Shown: in pieces, positions 24,047-35,581 of the stretch
Layout of the letters: every line of letters begins with the position of its first letter
Position numbering within the stretch: the first letter of the stretch is position 1
DNA from: Stachybotrys elegans
Taxonomy: Eukaryota; Ascomycota; Sordariomycetes; Hypocreales; Stachybotryaceae
Length of the DNA: 64,000 bases
Direction: 5' to 3'
Assembly (NCBI GenBank): GCA_020746835.1
Contig: JAGPNK010000001.1
Coordinates: 496,001-560,000 of the forward strand
Notes under the pieces: generated by a model
What the model was told of the DNA's origin: nothing
The model's database searches: none
The model's input: the letters and a program-made list of their open reading frames with translations, nothing else
Program-made: the position numbers and the translations under genes

Positions 24047-26339
24047 TTTATATACAATGTAGAAATCGTGTTACAAGTGCTCTTCCATCGCATGTGATCA
24101 GCAACGAATGTGGGTGACTCTGCCTCTCTGGCTTGTGGGATATCGAAGCACACAGCAGGCTTAAACGTGCGGGTGCACTTGGTACCCCAGAAATAAGCCG
24201 AGAATCTAGGAATGAACGACCACGATCTGTCTTCCCTTTGCTGGCAGAAACCTCGTACGAGGTTCGGAGAGCGCCGCCTCAACAGCTTAGATGTGGTAGG
24301 TGGAATGCGAGCCCTCTGGAAAGTACGGAGGTACTGCCTGCCAGCCAGATTCCCAGGAGGGCAAAGGGATACTACCTGGGGTGGCCAGGAGACAGCAGGA
24401 GCGTTTGGTTCACCCTTGACAGAACGGCAAGGTACCTCGGGAGGCACTGTTAAATGTATTAGATGCAACGTTTACTTGGAATAGACGTGATTGTCATTTC
24501 GGGAAGAATGAAGGAGATGCTAGTCGTGGCCCGAATAGGTAGGTAGGCTGGTCACTCCATTGAGAGTGAGCGTGCAGGACAATTAATTCAGGCGCGTAGA
24601 CGAGTTGATGACCTAATAAGACGCGATACGCGACTTTGTTTGTACCTGTAGCAGCAAATCCAGGTGCGTGCACAGGCTACTAATATCAACGGCACATAAT
24701 TACGCCACACGTCCCTGGCCACTTGTCATCAGGACATTTAATGTCTTAACTAAACCTAGGTGCTTAGATTGAATCACTTTCTGCACATGTCCCTACCTAC
24801 TTAGGTATGATCAGCGATGTAGTACTCCTGTATGTAGAGTCAGGTACTTACTGACCAGGACGATTTGTGTGTATCGCCACGTGCTGGTCTCATACTCGCG
24901 CCTACCCTCGCGATGGAACCTGGAGGTAATTAGCTACGATGGCTGAAAAGGGATTGGAGACAAAAATGGAGGATAATTGGAGGGGGAAATCATGAAAATC
25001 AATGACCTCTCGAATGCGTGGCTCAAGCTTCCAGCACATGTGTCCCCGGACACTATTAGGCTCAGGCCCCACAGAAAAACGGCAGTGATCGAGACCAGAC
25101 CGGACCAACATGCCAAGAACCACAGTGCCCCCCTATCACAAGCGCTACTAAGGTGAGGTGCCTTGCTTGGTCTCCTGGTCGTCGTCGTACGTATGTACCA
25201 CGGCATGGCGATCCATCCCGTCCGGCTTGGATCCAGGTAGAGCAGGGGAGCAGAGCAAGTAAACGAAGCTTACGTAGACGCTTGTTTCATCGGGATCCAC
25301 AGCATCTTGTTGCCCACTTGATTGCCTCTCGCAATCATATTGACAAAGATTGGCTCCTCCCATGCCCTGTTTGCTGGTGGATATAGGCAATAACCAACAT
25401 GATTATCTTTGGTTTTGGTCACCAAGGGGCCGCCTCGGCGTGCCAAGTCGAAGACATGTGGCGACCTGACGACCACCATCATACCTGTATATTTATCTCG
25501 AAATCGCATGTACGGATACTGATCCTGGGAAGGATTATCGTCGTATTTACCAGGGCGTCGGAGGTAGCCACAGACCTAAACCTCTACTGCAAGGTACCTG
25601 CCTGCTGGGTGGTATGCAACCTGCAGTGCTCTGCGCTCCATGACCACCTGGCCCAATCGACCAATCAACATTCGGCACAATCTCCTAATCATCCTGTTTT
25701 TGAGCCGCCCACCTTACCTACCCATCACACCTCTACCTAGCTCCAGTGTAACCAAAAACAGCGGCGAGCACGTCAACTCATCAAACTCCCCCAAGGTCCG
25801 CCCGCCATCCGCCTCCGACCTCTCACCTCTCACCTCCAACCTTGCTTTCCACTTCTCTCGCGCCGAGGCTGCAATCTTGTCCAACCAGACCTCCGCGACA
25901 ACGACGGCGGCATGTATTCGGCTCCCCCTGGCCAGTTTGAGTCCGACCTCCACAAACCTTGACGCACCCGCCGCCGCCCCCAGCTTCGTCCTCGGTTCTC
26001 GTGGACACTACGCTCGTTACAGCAGAATCGACCTGTGGAGAGGAAAGGCCACGATAAGAGAGGGTTGCAGAAGAACGAATTATCAGAAGGAAACACGAAG
26101 CACAACACAAGCATCTCTGGTACCTTGGCAAGGTTCAGATCGGAGCGACCCGAACTTTCAAGACCGCATTCGAGACACAGACCTCTAGGGAGACGTCCCA
26201 GCTTTTTCTTCTTCTTCTTTTTCTTTCCTTATTCTTTCCCCTCATATTCTCTTTTGGTCTTGTCCTTCCCTTCCTTTTTCTGTCTCGCGCATCTCTTATC
26301 TCGTCGACAAGAGATCGCACTCATTTGCAACCCGGCTCC
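24047..26339. other. Long divergent gap between PMS1 and BST1
   Basis: 2293 bp without a gene I can support. A stretch at 24536-24547 is TAGGTAGGTAGG, and further TACCTAC/TTAGGTA words lie at 24792-24808. Three ACGCG-type cores are at 24592-24633. A pyrimidine tract lies at 26202-26283, just before the BST1 start, typical of a fungal core promoter or leader. The open frame at 25640-26188 has no protein-like character and is probably leader sequence. Confidence 0.6.
26202..26283 (+). promoter_or_regulatory. Pyrimidine-rich tract upstream of BST1
   Basis: About 80 bases of CTT/TTCC-rich sequence end some 57 bp before the BST1 start codon. CT boxes of this kind mark transcription starts in many filamentous fungi. 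The composition is seen; the role is inferred. Confidence 0.45.
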
Positions 26340-29300
26340 ATGAAGAGGCGCCCCTCTGCGTCGACCGATGACGGTGCCGAAACCTCCTCGCAAAGCCCCG
26401 ATAGCTCCCTCGAACCAGACCCCGACCTGGACCTGAGGTCACGATCATCCCCTGCGGCCAATAGAATACCCACGAAAGCAGGCTGGAGACCGCCAAATGG
26501 CTGCAATGGGTTACCCTCTGCTCCAGGAATAACAGCTACCAATGCCACCATGCCAGAACCACTGACTGCATCGCCTGCCAAGGTGGCTCTGACCACCAGT
26601 ACTCAGAGCCGGGGCCGGCGCAGTGCTTGGTCTCTACCCATCTTCGTCTTCCTGGCTTCTGCGCTTGGCATCGCCATATTGTTCTCAATAGTCCAGTCCG
26701 CCGTATCTCATGAGATCGACCCCAAAGGTTGTCGCATGTCCTACATGCGCCCTACATATAGACGCTTCGCCGAATTCGATACTGAGCATACTCGTTTTGC
26801 TTCCAAATACTCACTGTATCTTTACCGCGAGCAAGGCGTTGACATCTTTCATAAGGTTAGACCCTATTCTATTCCATGCCTTCGCCTCTGTTCGGCCCTT
26901 CACAGTTCTTGTAGCAAACTAACCATAGCCTGGCAGTTGGATGGTATTCCGGTCCTCTTCATTCCCGGCAACGCGGGCAGCTACAAGCAAGTTCGGCCCA
27001 TCGCCGCCGAGGCCGCGAACCATTATTATCATTATCTCCAGCATGACAGCGTTGCTATGGATGCGGGTATTCGCAACCTCGATTTTTTCACTGTCGACTT
27101 CAACGAAGACATCACTGCTTTTCACGGACAAACGTTGCTCGACCAAGCGGAGTATCTCAACGAGGCGGTGCGATACATTCTCTCTCTATATTCGGACCCT
27201 CAGCGATCATCCAGAGAGTCGGGTTTGCCGGATCCCACTTCTGTCATCATACTGGGCCATTCCATGGGCGGCGTTGTGGCGCGGACGATGCTTGTCCAGT
27301 CGAATTACCAGGCCAACTCTATAAATACCATCATCACCATGTCAGCTCCGCATGCCCGCCCGCCAGTCACTTTTGATGGGAAGATTGTGCAGATTTATGA
27401 CGAGATCAATGACTACTGGAGACGAGCGTATATGCAGAAATGGGCAAATAATAACCCTTTGTGGCATGTCACGCTGGTCTCCATCGCTGGCGGCAGTCTC
27501 GACACCGTCGTTCCCTCAGACTATGCGAGCCTAGAGTCCTTGGTACCGGAAACGCATGGTTTCACCGTCTTTACAACCGGAATTCCCACCGTTTGGACTA
27601 GTATGGACCACCAAGCCATCCTCTGGTGCGACCAGTTTCGGAAAGTGGTCGCGCGAACGCTCTTTGATGTTATCGACATCCACCGTGCTTCACAGACAAA
27701 ACCTCGAGCTGAAAGGATGAGAGTTTTCAAAAAGAGATTCCTTACTGGCATGGAGCCAACGGCAGAAAAGTTGGTACCTACTGAGGATGCGACTACATTG
27801 CTCACGATTGACGACACGGCGGCCTCTACCCTCCCAGAAGGAGAGCGACTTGTACTCCGGAGCCTTGGGGCTCGTCCGGGCTCTCACGTCTACCTGCTTC
27901 CCATCCCAGCTCGAGACACGCAAAACGAAGCGCGCTTCACAATGTTGACCGATACCCGACTGGACGAGACTGGGGACAATGGCCAGCTGCAAGTTCTGGT
28001 ATGCCGCACACTTTCACAACTGCCAGGCACTGCTGGGCCATTGCTGCCCTTTTCCATTGATGTGACGGGTGACGCGAGCAGTATATCCAAATTGGCTTGT
28101 AAGAATGCCGTTTCCGACGTGATTCTTCTGCCCGCGTCTACGCCCGCCACTCAGCACCCGTTCTACTTGGCCGGCCAGCAAGAAGTCCACCCCTTCTCCT
28201 ATCTTCAATATGACGTCCAACACCTTTCCGGTCACGACTTCATAGCAGTGATCGATAAGTCGCCCTCTGTCATGAACAACTTTGTTGTGGCAGAGTTCGG
28301 CAGATCTGCAGATTATCGGAAAAGAAGCGAGGTTGGCCTTGCGCAGCTCTTGAACACGGGGTTGTCCATGGAACTGGCAGCGGATCGCCCAACAGTGGTT
28401 GAGCTGCAGATACCTTCAGTCAAGTCAAGTCTCTTGGCTTACAATTTGGACATTAGGAGCACACAGTGCCCAAATGGCAAAGAAGTTTTCGCGCCACTCA
28501 TACGGCAGTACCTTGGCACGGTCTACGAGTCCAGGTACTTCGTCAACGCGAGACGGGCAACTGTTGCCCTACATGGCACTGCCCCGTATCTACCACCACC
28601 AATGGAGCCCAACCCCGATGATGGTATTGCGTTCACGCTCTGGACTGACCCAAGCTGTGGAGGCACCGTCTCCCTCCATCTCAATGTCGACATCTTTGGA
28701 AGCTTGGGCAAACTGTATATGCGCTACCGGACTGTATTCGCCGCTTTCCCCTTGCTTATAGTAACACTCGTCTTGCGCAAACAATTCCGAGTGTACGACG
28801 AAACGGGGATTTTCATATCATTTTCCCAAAGTTTGGATCTCTCTCTTCGACAGTCCATCCCGCTCTTGCTCCTCTCACTCACACTACTCTCCATGTCAAT
28901 GAGCAGTGCCCTGCCACTTGGGAGCAATCTGCTTTATAGGACGCAGGCCGTGGCTGCCTCTACTCCTATTGACTTCCACCACAATGATCTGCTCATTGGC
29001 ACTGCTGATCCCTTCTTCTGGTTCTTGGTACCACTAATAGGCATTGTCTGTGTTGGGGTCTGTGCCGTTTTTCACTACCTTAGCCTCGGTCTGGTCCATA
29101 TCATTGGCTTGTTATACGGTTTGCTTGTCGCTGCTCCCGCCATTGTCACAGGCGATGAACGGCGACGAGCACCTTCACCTGCTTTCGTCACTTCTACCCC
29201 GCGCAGACGGATGATAACGACCGCCGTGCTGCTTCTCCTTGTTTCGACCTTCATCCCTTACCAGTTCGCCTATCTTGTCGCTTGCATCGTACAACTATTT

Positions 29301-29780
29301 ACGACGATTCGCGCATTCCGCATATACTCAATCACCTCCTCTGTCACCAACTCAAACTACTGCAACTACGCACATTCCATTTTCCTCTTGATGCTATGGG
29401 TTTTGCCCATAAACCTACCCATCCTAGCAGTGTGGATTCGCAACCTAGCAGTTCACTGGCTTACGCCCTTCTCTTCTCACCATAATGTGCTCTCAATCAC
29501 ACCTTTTATCTTCCTAGTGGAAACGCTGACAACCGGACGCATGGTCCCGCAACTATCAAGTGGGCTGCGACACGTCACAAGCGTCCTGCTCTTTGCGACG
29601 GCTCTCTCAGCTGCAGTATACGGCGTGTCTCATGCATACATGCTTCATTACTTGGTCAATGGAATCGCAGCATGGCTGGTCATCATACATTCGACGGCTG
29701 ATCCTTGGTCCTTCAATTTTGTCAGATCCATCTTTGATGATACCACCATGGAAACTCGAAAGATCGGGAAAACGCCATGA
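26340..29780 (+). CDS. BST1: GPI inositol-deacylase BST1/PGAP1
   Basis: Removes the acyl chain from inositol of GPI anchors in the ER so that GPI proteins can leave; also tied to ER quality control. Exons 26340-26855 and 26937-29780 give 1119 residues. After a charged, Ser-rich cytosolic head, the first membrane span is at about 97-119 (WSLPIFVFLASALGIAILFS). The luminal lipase domain follows, with VLFIPGNAGSYKQVR and the nucleophile motif GHSMGG (Ser about 281). The C-terminal third has a string of membrane spans. The ATG at 26340 is the only sensible start; an upstream in-frame TTG is not used. The 81-nt intron is a multiple of three and has no stop, so an unspliced transcript would insert 27 residues just before the lipase core. 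It is divergent from PMS1 and converges on MCH1. Confidence 0.95.
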   Translation: MKRRPSASTDDGAETSSQSPDSSLEPDPDLDLRSRSSPAANRIPTKAGWRPPNGCNGLPSAPGITATNATMPEPLTASPAKVALTTSTQSRGRRSAWSLPIFVFLASALGIAILFSIVQSAVSHEIDPKGCRMSYMRPTYRRFAEFDTEHTRFASKYSLYLYREQGVDIFHKVRPYSIPCLRLCSALHSSCSKLTIAWQLDGIPVLFIPGNAGSYKQVRPIAAEAANHYYHYLQHDSVAMDAGIRNLDFFTVDFNEDITAFHGQTLLDQAEYLNEAVRYILSLYSDPQRSSRESGLPDPTSVIILGHSMGGVVARTMLVQSNYQANSINTIITMSAPHARPPVTFDGKIVQIYDEINDYWRRAYMQKWANNNPLWHVTLVSIAGGSLDTVVPSDYASLESLVPETHGFTVFTTGIPTVWTSMDHQAILWCDQFRKVVARTLFDVIDIHRASQTKPRAERMRVFKKRFLTGMEPTAEKLVPTEDATTLLTIDDTAASTLPEGERLVLRSLGARPGSHVYLLPIPARDTQNEARFTMLTDTRLDETGDNGQLQVLVCRTLSQLPGTAGPLLPFSIDVTGDASSISKLACKNAVSDVILLPASTPATQHPFYLAGQQEVHPFSYLQYDVQHLSGHDFIAVIDKSPSVMNNFVVAEFGRSADYRKRSEVGLAQLLNTGLSMELAADRPTVVELQIPSVKSSLLAYNLDIRSTQCPNGKEVFAPLIRQYLGTVYESRYFVNARRATVALHGTAPYLPPPMEPNPDDGIAFTLWTDPSCGGTVSLHLNVDIFGSLGKLYMRYRTVFAAFPLLIVTLVLRKQFRVYDETGIFISFSQSLDLSLRQSIPLLLLSLTLLSMSMSSALPLGSNLLYRTQAVAASTPIDFHHNDLLIGTADPFFWFLVPLIGIVCVGVCAVFHYLSLGLVHIIGLLYGLLVAAPAIVTGDERRRAPSPAFVTSTPRRRMITTAVLLLLVSTFIPYQFAYLVACIVQLFTTIRAFRIYSITSSVTNSNYCNYAHSIFLLMLWVLPINLPILAVWIRNLAVHWLTPFSSHHNVLSITPFIFLVETLTTGRMVPQLSSGLRHVTSVLLFATALSAAVYGVSHAYMLHYLVNGIAAWLVIIHSTADPWSFNFVRSIFDDTTMETRKIGKTP

Positions 29781-30504
29781 TTTGGCTTGGGGCAGCAACA
29801 GTCTTACATTCACGCGTCAACGAGCCTTAGGGTATTTACTTGTTTTGTTTTTATCTGCATAGAGCGACCCGGTATCCGCCATACGCACAGCCAGGCTGCT
29901 GTCATGTCCGGCACATTCGGGCCATCTCGGAGGCTCTCGTCTTTGAACTCACGCGCCTATGGGTGTTTGAGCTTAATTGTTAATACATGTATTTACATAC
30001 GGGAGATGAGTTCCATCGAACACGTGGTCTCTATTCTCTTGGAAACGCATACTGCACGCATTCTATCGGCGTTATTTGAGCGCATAGGCGACAAACTCCA
30101 TATTATCCCCGTGTTCCTTCTTTCAACTGTGACGGGCTTATAGTATAGAGCAAGGGACGATTAGATGGTTCTTGAATATGATTTTTTGCTACGAATTGGG
30201 AGTCTGGCACCAAAGCTCGTGAACAACGACAGGAGAACCCGACTGTTCTCACACGATGCCTTTGAGGTTCATAATATAGAAGATTTCATTCTTATATAAC
30301 CTCGTACGTCTATCCAATTCCTGCAGGGTACGGCCGCCTTTGCCATAACCTTGGCTTCTATAGATGGGCATGCATATCCCGAACCAGATGCCAAGTTGTC
30401 CATGTCCCAAAACGCCAGTCGCAAATGATAGCTGTGACATCATAAACTCCATTCAATGTGCCTCGCAAGGCCACCCGCAATTCTTCCCAGTGCGTCAAAA
30501 CCCT
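29781..30504. other. Convergent 3' region between BST1 and MCH1
   Basis: 724 bp between convergent stop codons, AT-richer than the genes. Short frames only. No gene is seen. Confidence 0.65.
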
Positions 30505-32399
30505 TCAGTCCTCTTCATCGCTCTTCTTGATTTCTCGGTGATGTTCCGCGTTTTGCTGGCGGATTACCCACATGGCAGTGGCCAAACCCAGGATGCAGGC
30601 GAGAAGCGTAGTCCAGTAGGCAGAGCGATAACAAGCAAGGCCATCGTCGCAGGAGCGCTCTCCACTGGGCTCAACAACGCTGTGGCTATCATAGACTGTG
30701 CCGTAGAAAAGATTAAAAATATTCGAAGACAGAACAGGTGAGAATGAGAGGAACCCCCAGTTCTGGCTCATGCCGCGGATTCCAAACATCTCCGCGACGA
30801 TGGAGGGAGAAACGCCAAACAGGAATCCGTATCCTAATCCAGTCAAGCTCGAGACGATGAATAGCCAGTTTGGATTCGAGGTGTTCAGGGCGGCAATTTG
30901 AGCGACGAGAAAAATGATGCAAGCTGCAACGAGACACCAAACGCGACTGGCGCGCAAGTTCTTGACGAGAAAGTCGGAGCCAACACCTGCGATAAGAGTA
31001 AGCAAGATTGAAATGCGAACAAGATGGGCAGAGTCAAAAGCATCATACCGCTAGATAGGCGTCCCAGGAAGCTGCAAACCGACAAGATGGAAACATGCAT
31101 TTGCTGGCTCTTGACAAGAAATTCGGGCTCAACAGTAGGGTCGAATTTCTTCCACAAGGCTTTGGCATCATTTCCAATATTACTATTTTCGATTGGTTGA
31201 GCTGAATCGTCAAGGAGAACTAGGAGGGGGGAGCTTACTTGATAGTCATGAGGCCCACGCCAGCGAGAGCGGCCATGATGAAGAAGAGCTGCCAAAAGGT
31301 AGGAGTGCGAAGCAATTGGAAGCCTCGGATATCTATATGATGCGAGCGGTCCAAATCAATACTATTCCGCGTCACATCGGGTTCGTGAGCATCGGGTGAA
31401 TTGCTCGAGAGGAGCGAGGTGTTCTCGTCTACGTCGACTTGACCGAGGAGATCCGCGGCACCAACAATTCCATCATCGGGCTCAGGCGGAACCAGAGTTT
31501 GGCCTGGTGCTTCATCGGCCGATGGTCCCGCTGCCACGGAGGTAGGAACGGGTGCGGCGGCTGCGGTGGAAGATGAGGACATGGAAGATGAGGGAGATGT
31601 GTGAGCATTCATGGTGAACGGCGTTGACGTACCGGGTTCTTCCGTGATAGGATGGTCGTGTTCGAAGCGAGCTGGCTTTGAAGGGTCCTCGGACAAGCGA
31701 TGCTCGGCACGAGATTCGGATTCAGGGACCGCCTGATATGATGTTTGAGGGTAGACCTTCAAGAAGAAGAAGCCGACAAAAGTCATGACCGAGGTACCCG
31801 TGGCGAGTAACAGAAGGAAGTCGCTGGGGTTTCCAGGGAAAAATAAGGAGCCCAGAAGGGAGAAGAAGAAGGCGCTCAGGCCAAAGGCGGCCAGCGGGAA
31901 GGCAGTGGCTGTGCCGCGGTGACGAGGCCAGTTGAGTGCAGACGTCTTGACAGCAGCGGCGAAAGCCATGCAACCTCCCAGACCAGAGAGGTAGGAAAAT
32001 ATGCAGAGGAGCAGGACGGAGCCGCCAGCACTGTCGTAGGCAAAGTGGAATGGATAGTATCCGATAGCGAGGAGGACGGAGCCCGCGAGAACCGCCGGAC
32101 GGGGACCGCGATGGTCGACGAACAGACCGATTGGCACGCCCATTGTGTACATCCCGAGGTTCGCGGAGAGTCCTATGAGGTTGCTCTCAGTGGCGGAGAG
32201 CTTGAGCCTCTCGGCAAACTGCGGCGCCCAGGCCGAGTAGACATACTACAAACGACAGCAGATTAGCGAATTGGTTGGCGATGGCGAGCTCCACGTATGG
32301 GAAAGCGCTCACGTTGGTTCCGCATGCCAGAGAAATGACGACCGAAGCCACGCTGGCGACTATGCGGGCGCGGTGCAACTGGGCCTGAGACGAATGCAT
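30505..32399 (-). CDS. MCH1: MCH1-type MFS transporter
   Basis: Member of the fungal Mch1 (monocarboxylate-transporter homologue) branch of the major facilitator superfamily; yeast Mch1 is vacuolar and its substrate is unknown. Exons 32399-32313, 32245-31239, 31182-31049 and 30986-30505 give 569 residues. The hallmark segment YSAWAPQFAERLKLSATESN, followed by LIGLSANLGMYTMGVPIG, appears only after splicing. About twelve spans are split by a long Ser/Ala/Pro and acidic cytosolic loop in the middle (PTSVAAGPSADEAPGQ, then DENTSLLSSNSPDAHEP). The second half opens with FQLLRTPTFWQLFFIMAALA and GVGLMTINNIGNDAKALW. The tail is charged. The start at 32399 is preferred; an upstream in-frame ATG at 32474 adds 25 residues. 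It is divergent from TMS1. Confidence 0.94.
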
Positions 32400-33302
32400 G
32401 TTGTGTTGGGTTGTGAGGAGAGCGGTTCGTGACGATCGGCAAGTAGGTGCTAGGTAGGATAGATAAGCTATCATCCGAGGTGCGCTAGGCGTATCGCGGA
32501 GGTGGGTGTTTCGTGTTATGCCATATGTCGCAAGGTACGCGGTCTCGAGGAATAGTATCGAGCAACGGGAACACTAGGATACAGAATCTGGTCGAGCCTG
32601 GCAGAGGAGGTTAATCATGAGATAATAGGGGATCAAGGTTCAAGTGTGGCAGCTTACCCGTACGGCATAGAACCGAGCCTATCCAGAATAGATTACGGAT
32701 AGCTCTATGCCGATTCGGAAGCCGTGACGTTAGCGCGGCGTTATCTTTGGGCGTGGGGGAATCATCTGCCCAACTTGGGGTCATGGATCCGCTGAGAGTA
32801 TCCCATGACTTGCACGCGGTGACCAAGTCGCCTTATACTTGACGATACGTGGGTGAGGATACATTTTCGCTGTCTTTCAAGGAGGATGAAAGAATATACA
32901 TTATAAATCACCATCAAAGAGCAATATTCTCTCACTATTGGAAGTGTACTCTGCTTCAACCTCTGCACTTTGTTGTACATTCTAGCCTGCGTGGACATAA
33001 TGGGTTGTTTGTCTGCCGGCATCGGACATATGCAAGGCACATCACGTGGCGGCACCGGGAGGTGGAACCCGTATTATGTAACCCATGCCATAGATACGTA
33101 ACGAGCCTAGGAAGCCATGAATCGAGGCATGACCAGCCACTTCTACTCAACACCCAACCATCACCTACGCCTTCGGGACGACACATTTCGAGGGTCAGAC
33201 GATCACTCGCCCCTCTAACCCGTACCGCCATCGAGCGTCGAAACCACCGCGACCAAATCCATTCGTCCCAGCGCTCAGGGTCAGTGGGCGACCAAGGCCA
33301 GG
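32400..33302. other. Divergent MCH1/TMS1 promoter region
   Basis: 903 bp with only short frames. A small frame at 32849-33415 overlaps the first exon of TMS1 and has no protein-like features. Nothing else is seen. Confidence 0.65.
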
Positions 33303-34851
33303 ATGGGCGCCTTACTCTCTTTGCCGCTGTTGGCTGTGCCAAGCATGACCACGGTATGCCCTCATGGATCCAGCCAAACGAAAGAAAGCACCTCACCAAT
33401 ACGTTTCAACTCTAGGTCTTGTCGTTTGCGGCCAGCTGCTGCGGAGCCGCCACCTGCTCCATGGTCTGCAGCGCATGTGGGAAATGCGGCAACAGGTATG
33501 CGAACTTGATGCGCCCGCTATCACCCTTCCGTGGCTAACTCTTGTCGCAACCAGTGTCCTGACCCGTATCGGTTACGCCTTGATACTCCTCGTCAACTCC
33601 ATCGTCGCCTGGATTATGCTCACACCATGGGCGATTAAGAAGCTCGAACATCTCATGCTCGACTATGTGAAGCTGAATTGTCCCTCTGGCAGTTGCTACG
33701 GGTGGTCCGCTGTCCATCGAATCAACTTTGCGCTAGGACTCTTCCACCTTATTCTTGCTGGTCTATTGTTTGGTGTCAACTCGTCGAAGCATCCCCGCGC
33801 CGCTCTGCAAAATGGTTACTGGGGCCCAAAGATCATCGCTTGGATTGGCTTCGTCGTCCTTTCCTTCTTCATCCCCAACGGCTTCATTACGTTCTGGGGC
33901 AACTACGTGGCCTTGACTGGCGCCACGCTCTTCTTGATTCTCGGTCTGATTCTGCTCGTCGACCTGGCGCATACTTGGGCCGAATACTGCTTGGCCCAGA
34001 TCGACGACACTGACTCCCGGGCCTGGCGCGTGGTGCTCATTGGCTCTACACTTGGAATGTATCTGGGTTCGATTGCCATGACCATCGTTCAGTACATTTT
34101 CTTTGCCGGACCAGGCTGCTCCATGAACCAGGCTGCCATTACCATCAACCTCATTTTGTGGATCATCGTCTCTTTCCTCTCTGTCAACCCGATGATCCAA
34201 GAATACAACCCCAAGGCGGGTCTGGCGCAGGCCGCCATGGTCGCAGTGTATTGTACCTATTTGACTATGTCTGCCGTCTCCATGGAGCCAGATGACAAGC
34301 ACTGCAACCCCTTAATCCGTGGCCAAGGCACCAGAACAACCTCAATCGTCATTGGTGCCATTGTTACCATGCTGACCGTGGCTTATACGACCACCAGCGC
34401 GGCTACACGAAGCCTTGGACTGTCGAACGGGAAGGGAGGAATCCGTCTTCCCGAGGATGACGAACACGGTCTCGTCACCCAACAGCCCAACGAGCGTCGC
34501 GAAATGCGTGCTGAAGCCCTCCGACGCGCTGTCGAGGAAGGCAGTCTGCCGGCTGATGCTCTGCTGTCCGACGATGATGAAAGTGATGATGGAAACAACA
34601 ACTCCCAGGACGACGAAAAGACTACCACCCAGTACAGCTATACCGTCTTCCACATCATCTTCTTCCTCGCTACAACATGGGTATCTACCCTGTTGACACT
34701 TGATTCCAGCCAGGAGGAAGACTTTGCGCCAGTCGGCCGTACATATGCGGCCAGCTGGGTCAAGATTGTCAGTGCTTGGTTCTGTCACTGCATGTACATC
34801 TGGACGCTGGTGGCACCTATTGTGCTTCCCGATCGTTTTGACTTTTCCTAG
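33303..34851 (+). CDS. TMS1: Serinc/TMS1 family membrane protein
   Basis: Serine-incorporator family polytopic membrane protein, in yeast in the vacuolar membrane; the lipid transport role proposed for animal Serincs is not settled. Exons 33303-33353, 33416-33495 and 33555-34851 give 475 residues. The second exon, 80 nt, supplies the conserved Cys-rich patch SCCGAATCSMVCSACGKCG, without which the N-terminus is unlike the family. About ten or eleven hydrophobic segments follow, beginning VLTRIGYALILLVNSIVAWI, with a conserved FSCHCMYIW-like end (AWFCHCMYIWTLVAPIVLPD). An acidic Asp/Asn loop (LLSDDDESDDGNNNSQDD) lies before the last two spans. It is divergent from MCH1 and convergent with STR3. 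Confidence 0.96.
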
Positions 34852-35581
34852 ACAAGAATATTCTGTATAGTAGGCTTGGCTTTGCCTGTCACGCCATTTC
34901 AAGAGGGGGCGGCTTGGAGTTTTGGGAGGCAGTATCTTGACATCTAAATTACCAGGAGCATAGCATTAGAGGTGCCTGTCGTTAGTATTTTTTCTTACCA
35001 ATAAATGTTGTATGCAAATGATGTCACGCATTGCGCGTATTGTTATGGAAACGGATTGTAGGATGTCTGTATCCATTTGTTCTGATCTGTTGTGGTCCTG
35101 TAGGCAACAGTAATCATCAGCTCACATGGGCTCTTAACCCTTTCTATTGTTTATCCCCTCCATCTCTGCACACCTGCTCTATCGTAGAAGATCATAGATG
35201 GCGGTGAAGCAAGCAGCAAATCCCGATACTCGCTATTCTTGATACATTTTTAATCTTATGAGGAGTATGGGGTAACCCTACTAATTTTTTTCTCTTCCCG
35301 GCCTCATCCTATAGGAACCACTTGCTTACGGATCTCTTAGATGAAACGACTTTCCGTTCCCTTCCTCATAAGGAGGACCAAAGAATGGCGCAATCGGCAA
35401 GGTCAGGCGTTGCTATGCCTAGACAACAAGTCGCGAGTATAAATGTGGCCTCCAGAAAGCAGGGGAAAGGAAGGAAATTCAAAGGGCTTTATGACAGCGT
35501 GCGGGCGCCGCGTCCGGTCCAAGAAATAAAAATACGAACGGAATGATATACGCTTTTAACCTTGAAAACCCAATGTACTTC
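34852..35581. other. Convergent 3' region between TMS1 and STR3
   Basis: 730 bp, AT-rich with several TTTTTT runs. One small frame (35322-35546) is not protein-like. No gene is seen. Confidence 0.65.

Noticed and set aside
24010..24468. A 152-codon minus-strand frame overlapping the start of PMS1
   Set aside because: It overlaps the first exon and intron of PMS1 in the wrong frame and has no protein-like features.
25640..26188. A 182-codon frame upstream of BST1
   Set aside because: Low-complexity Ser/Thr/Pro content, no domain and no family match; most likely leader or promoter of BST1.
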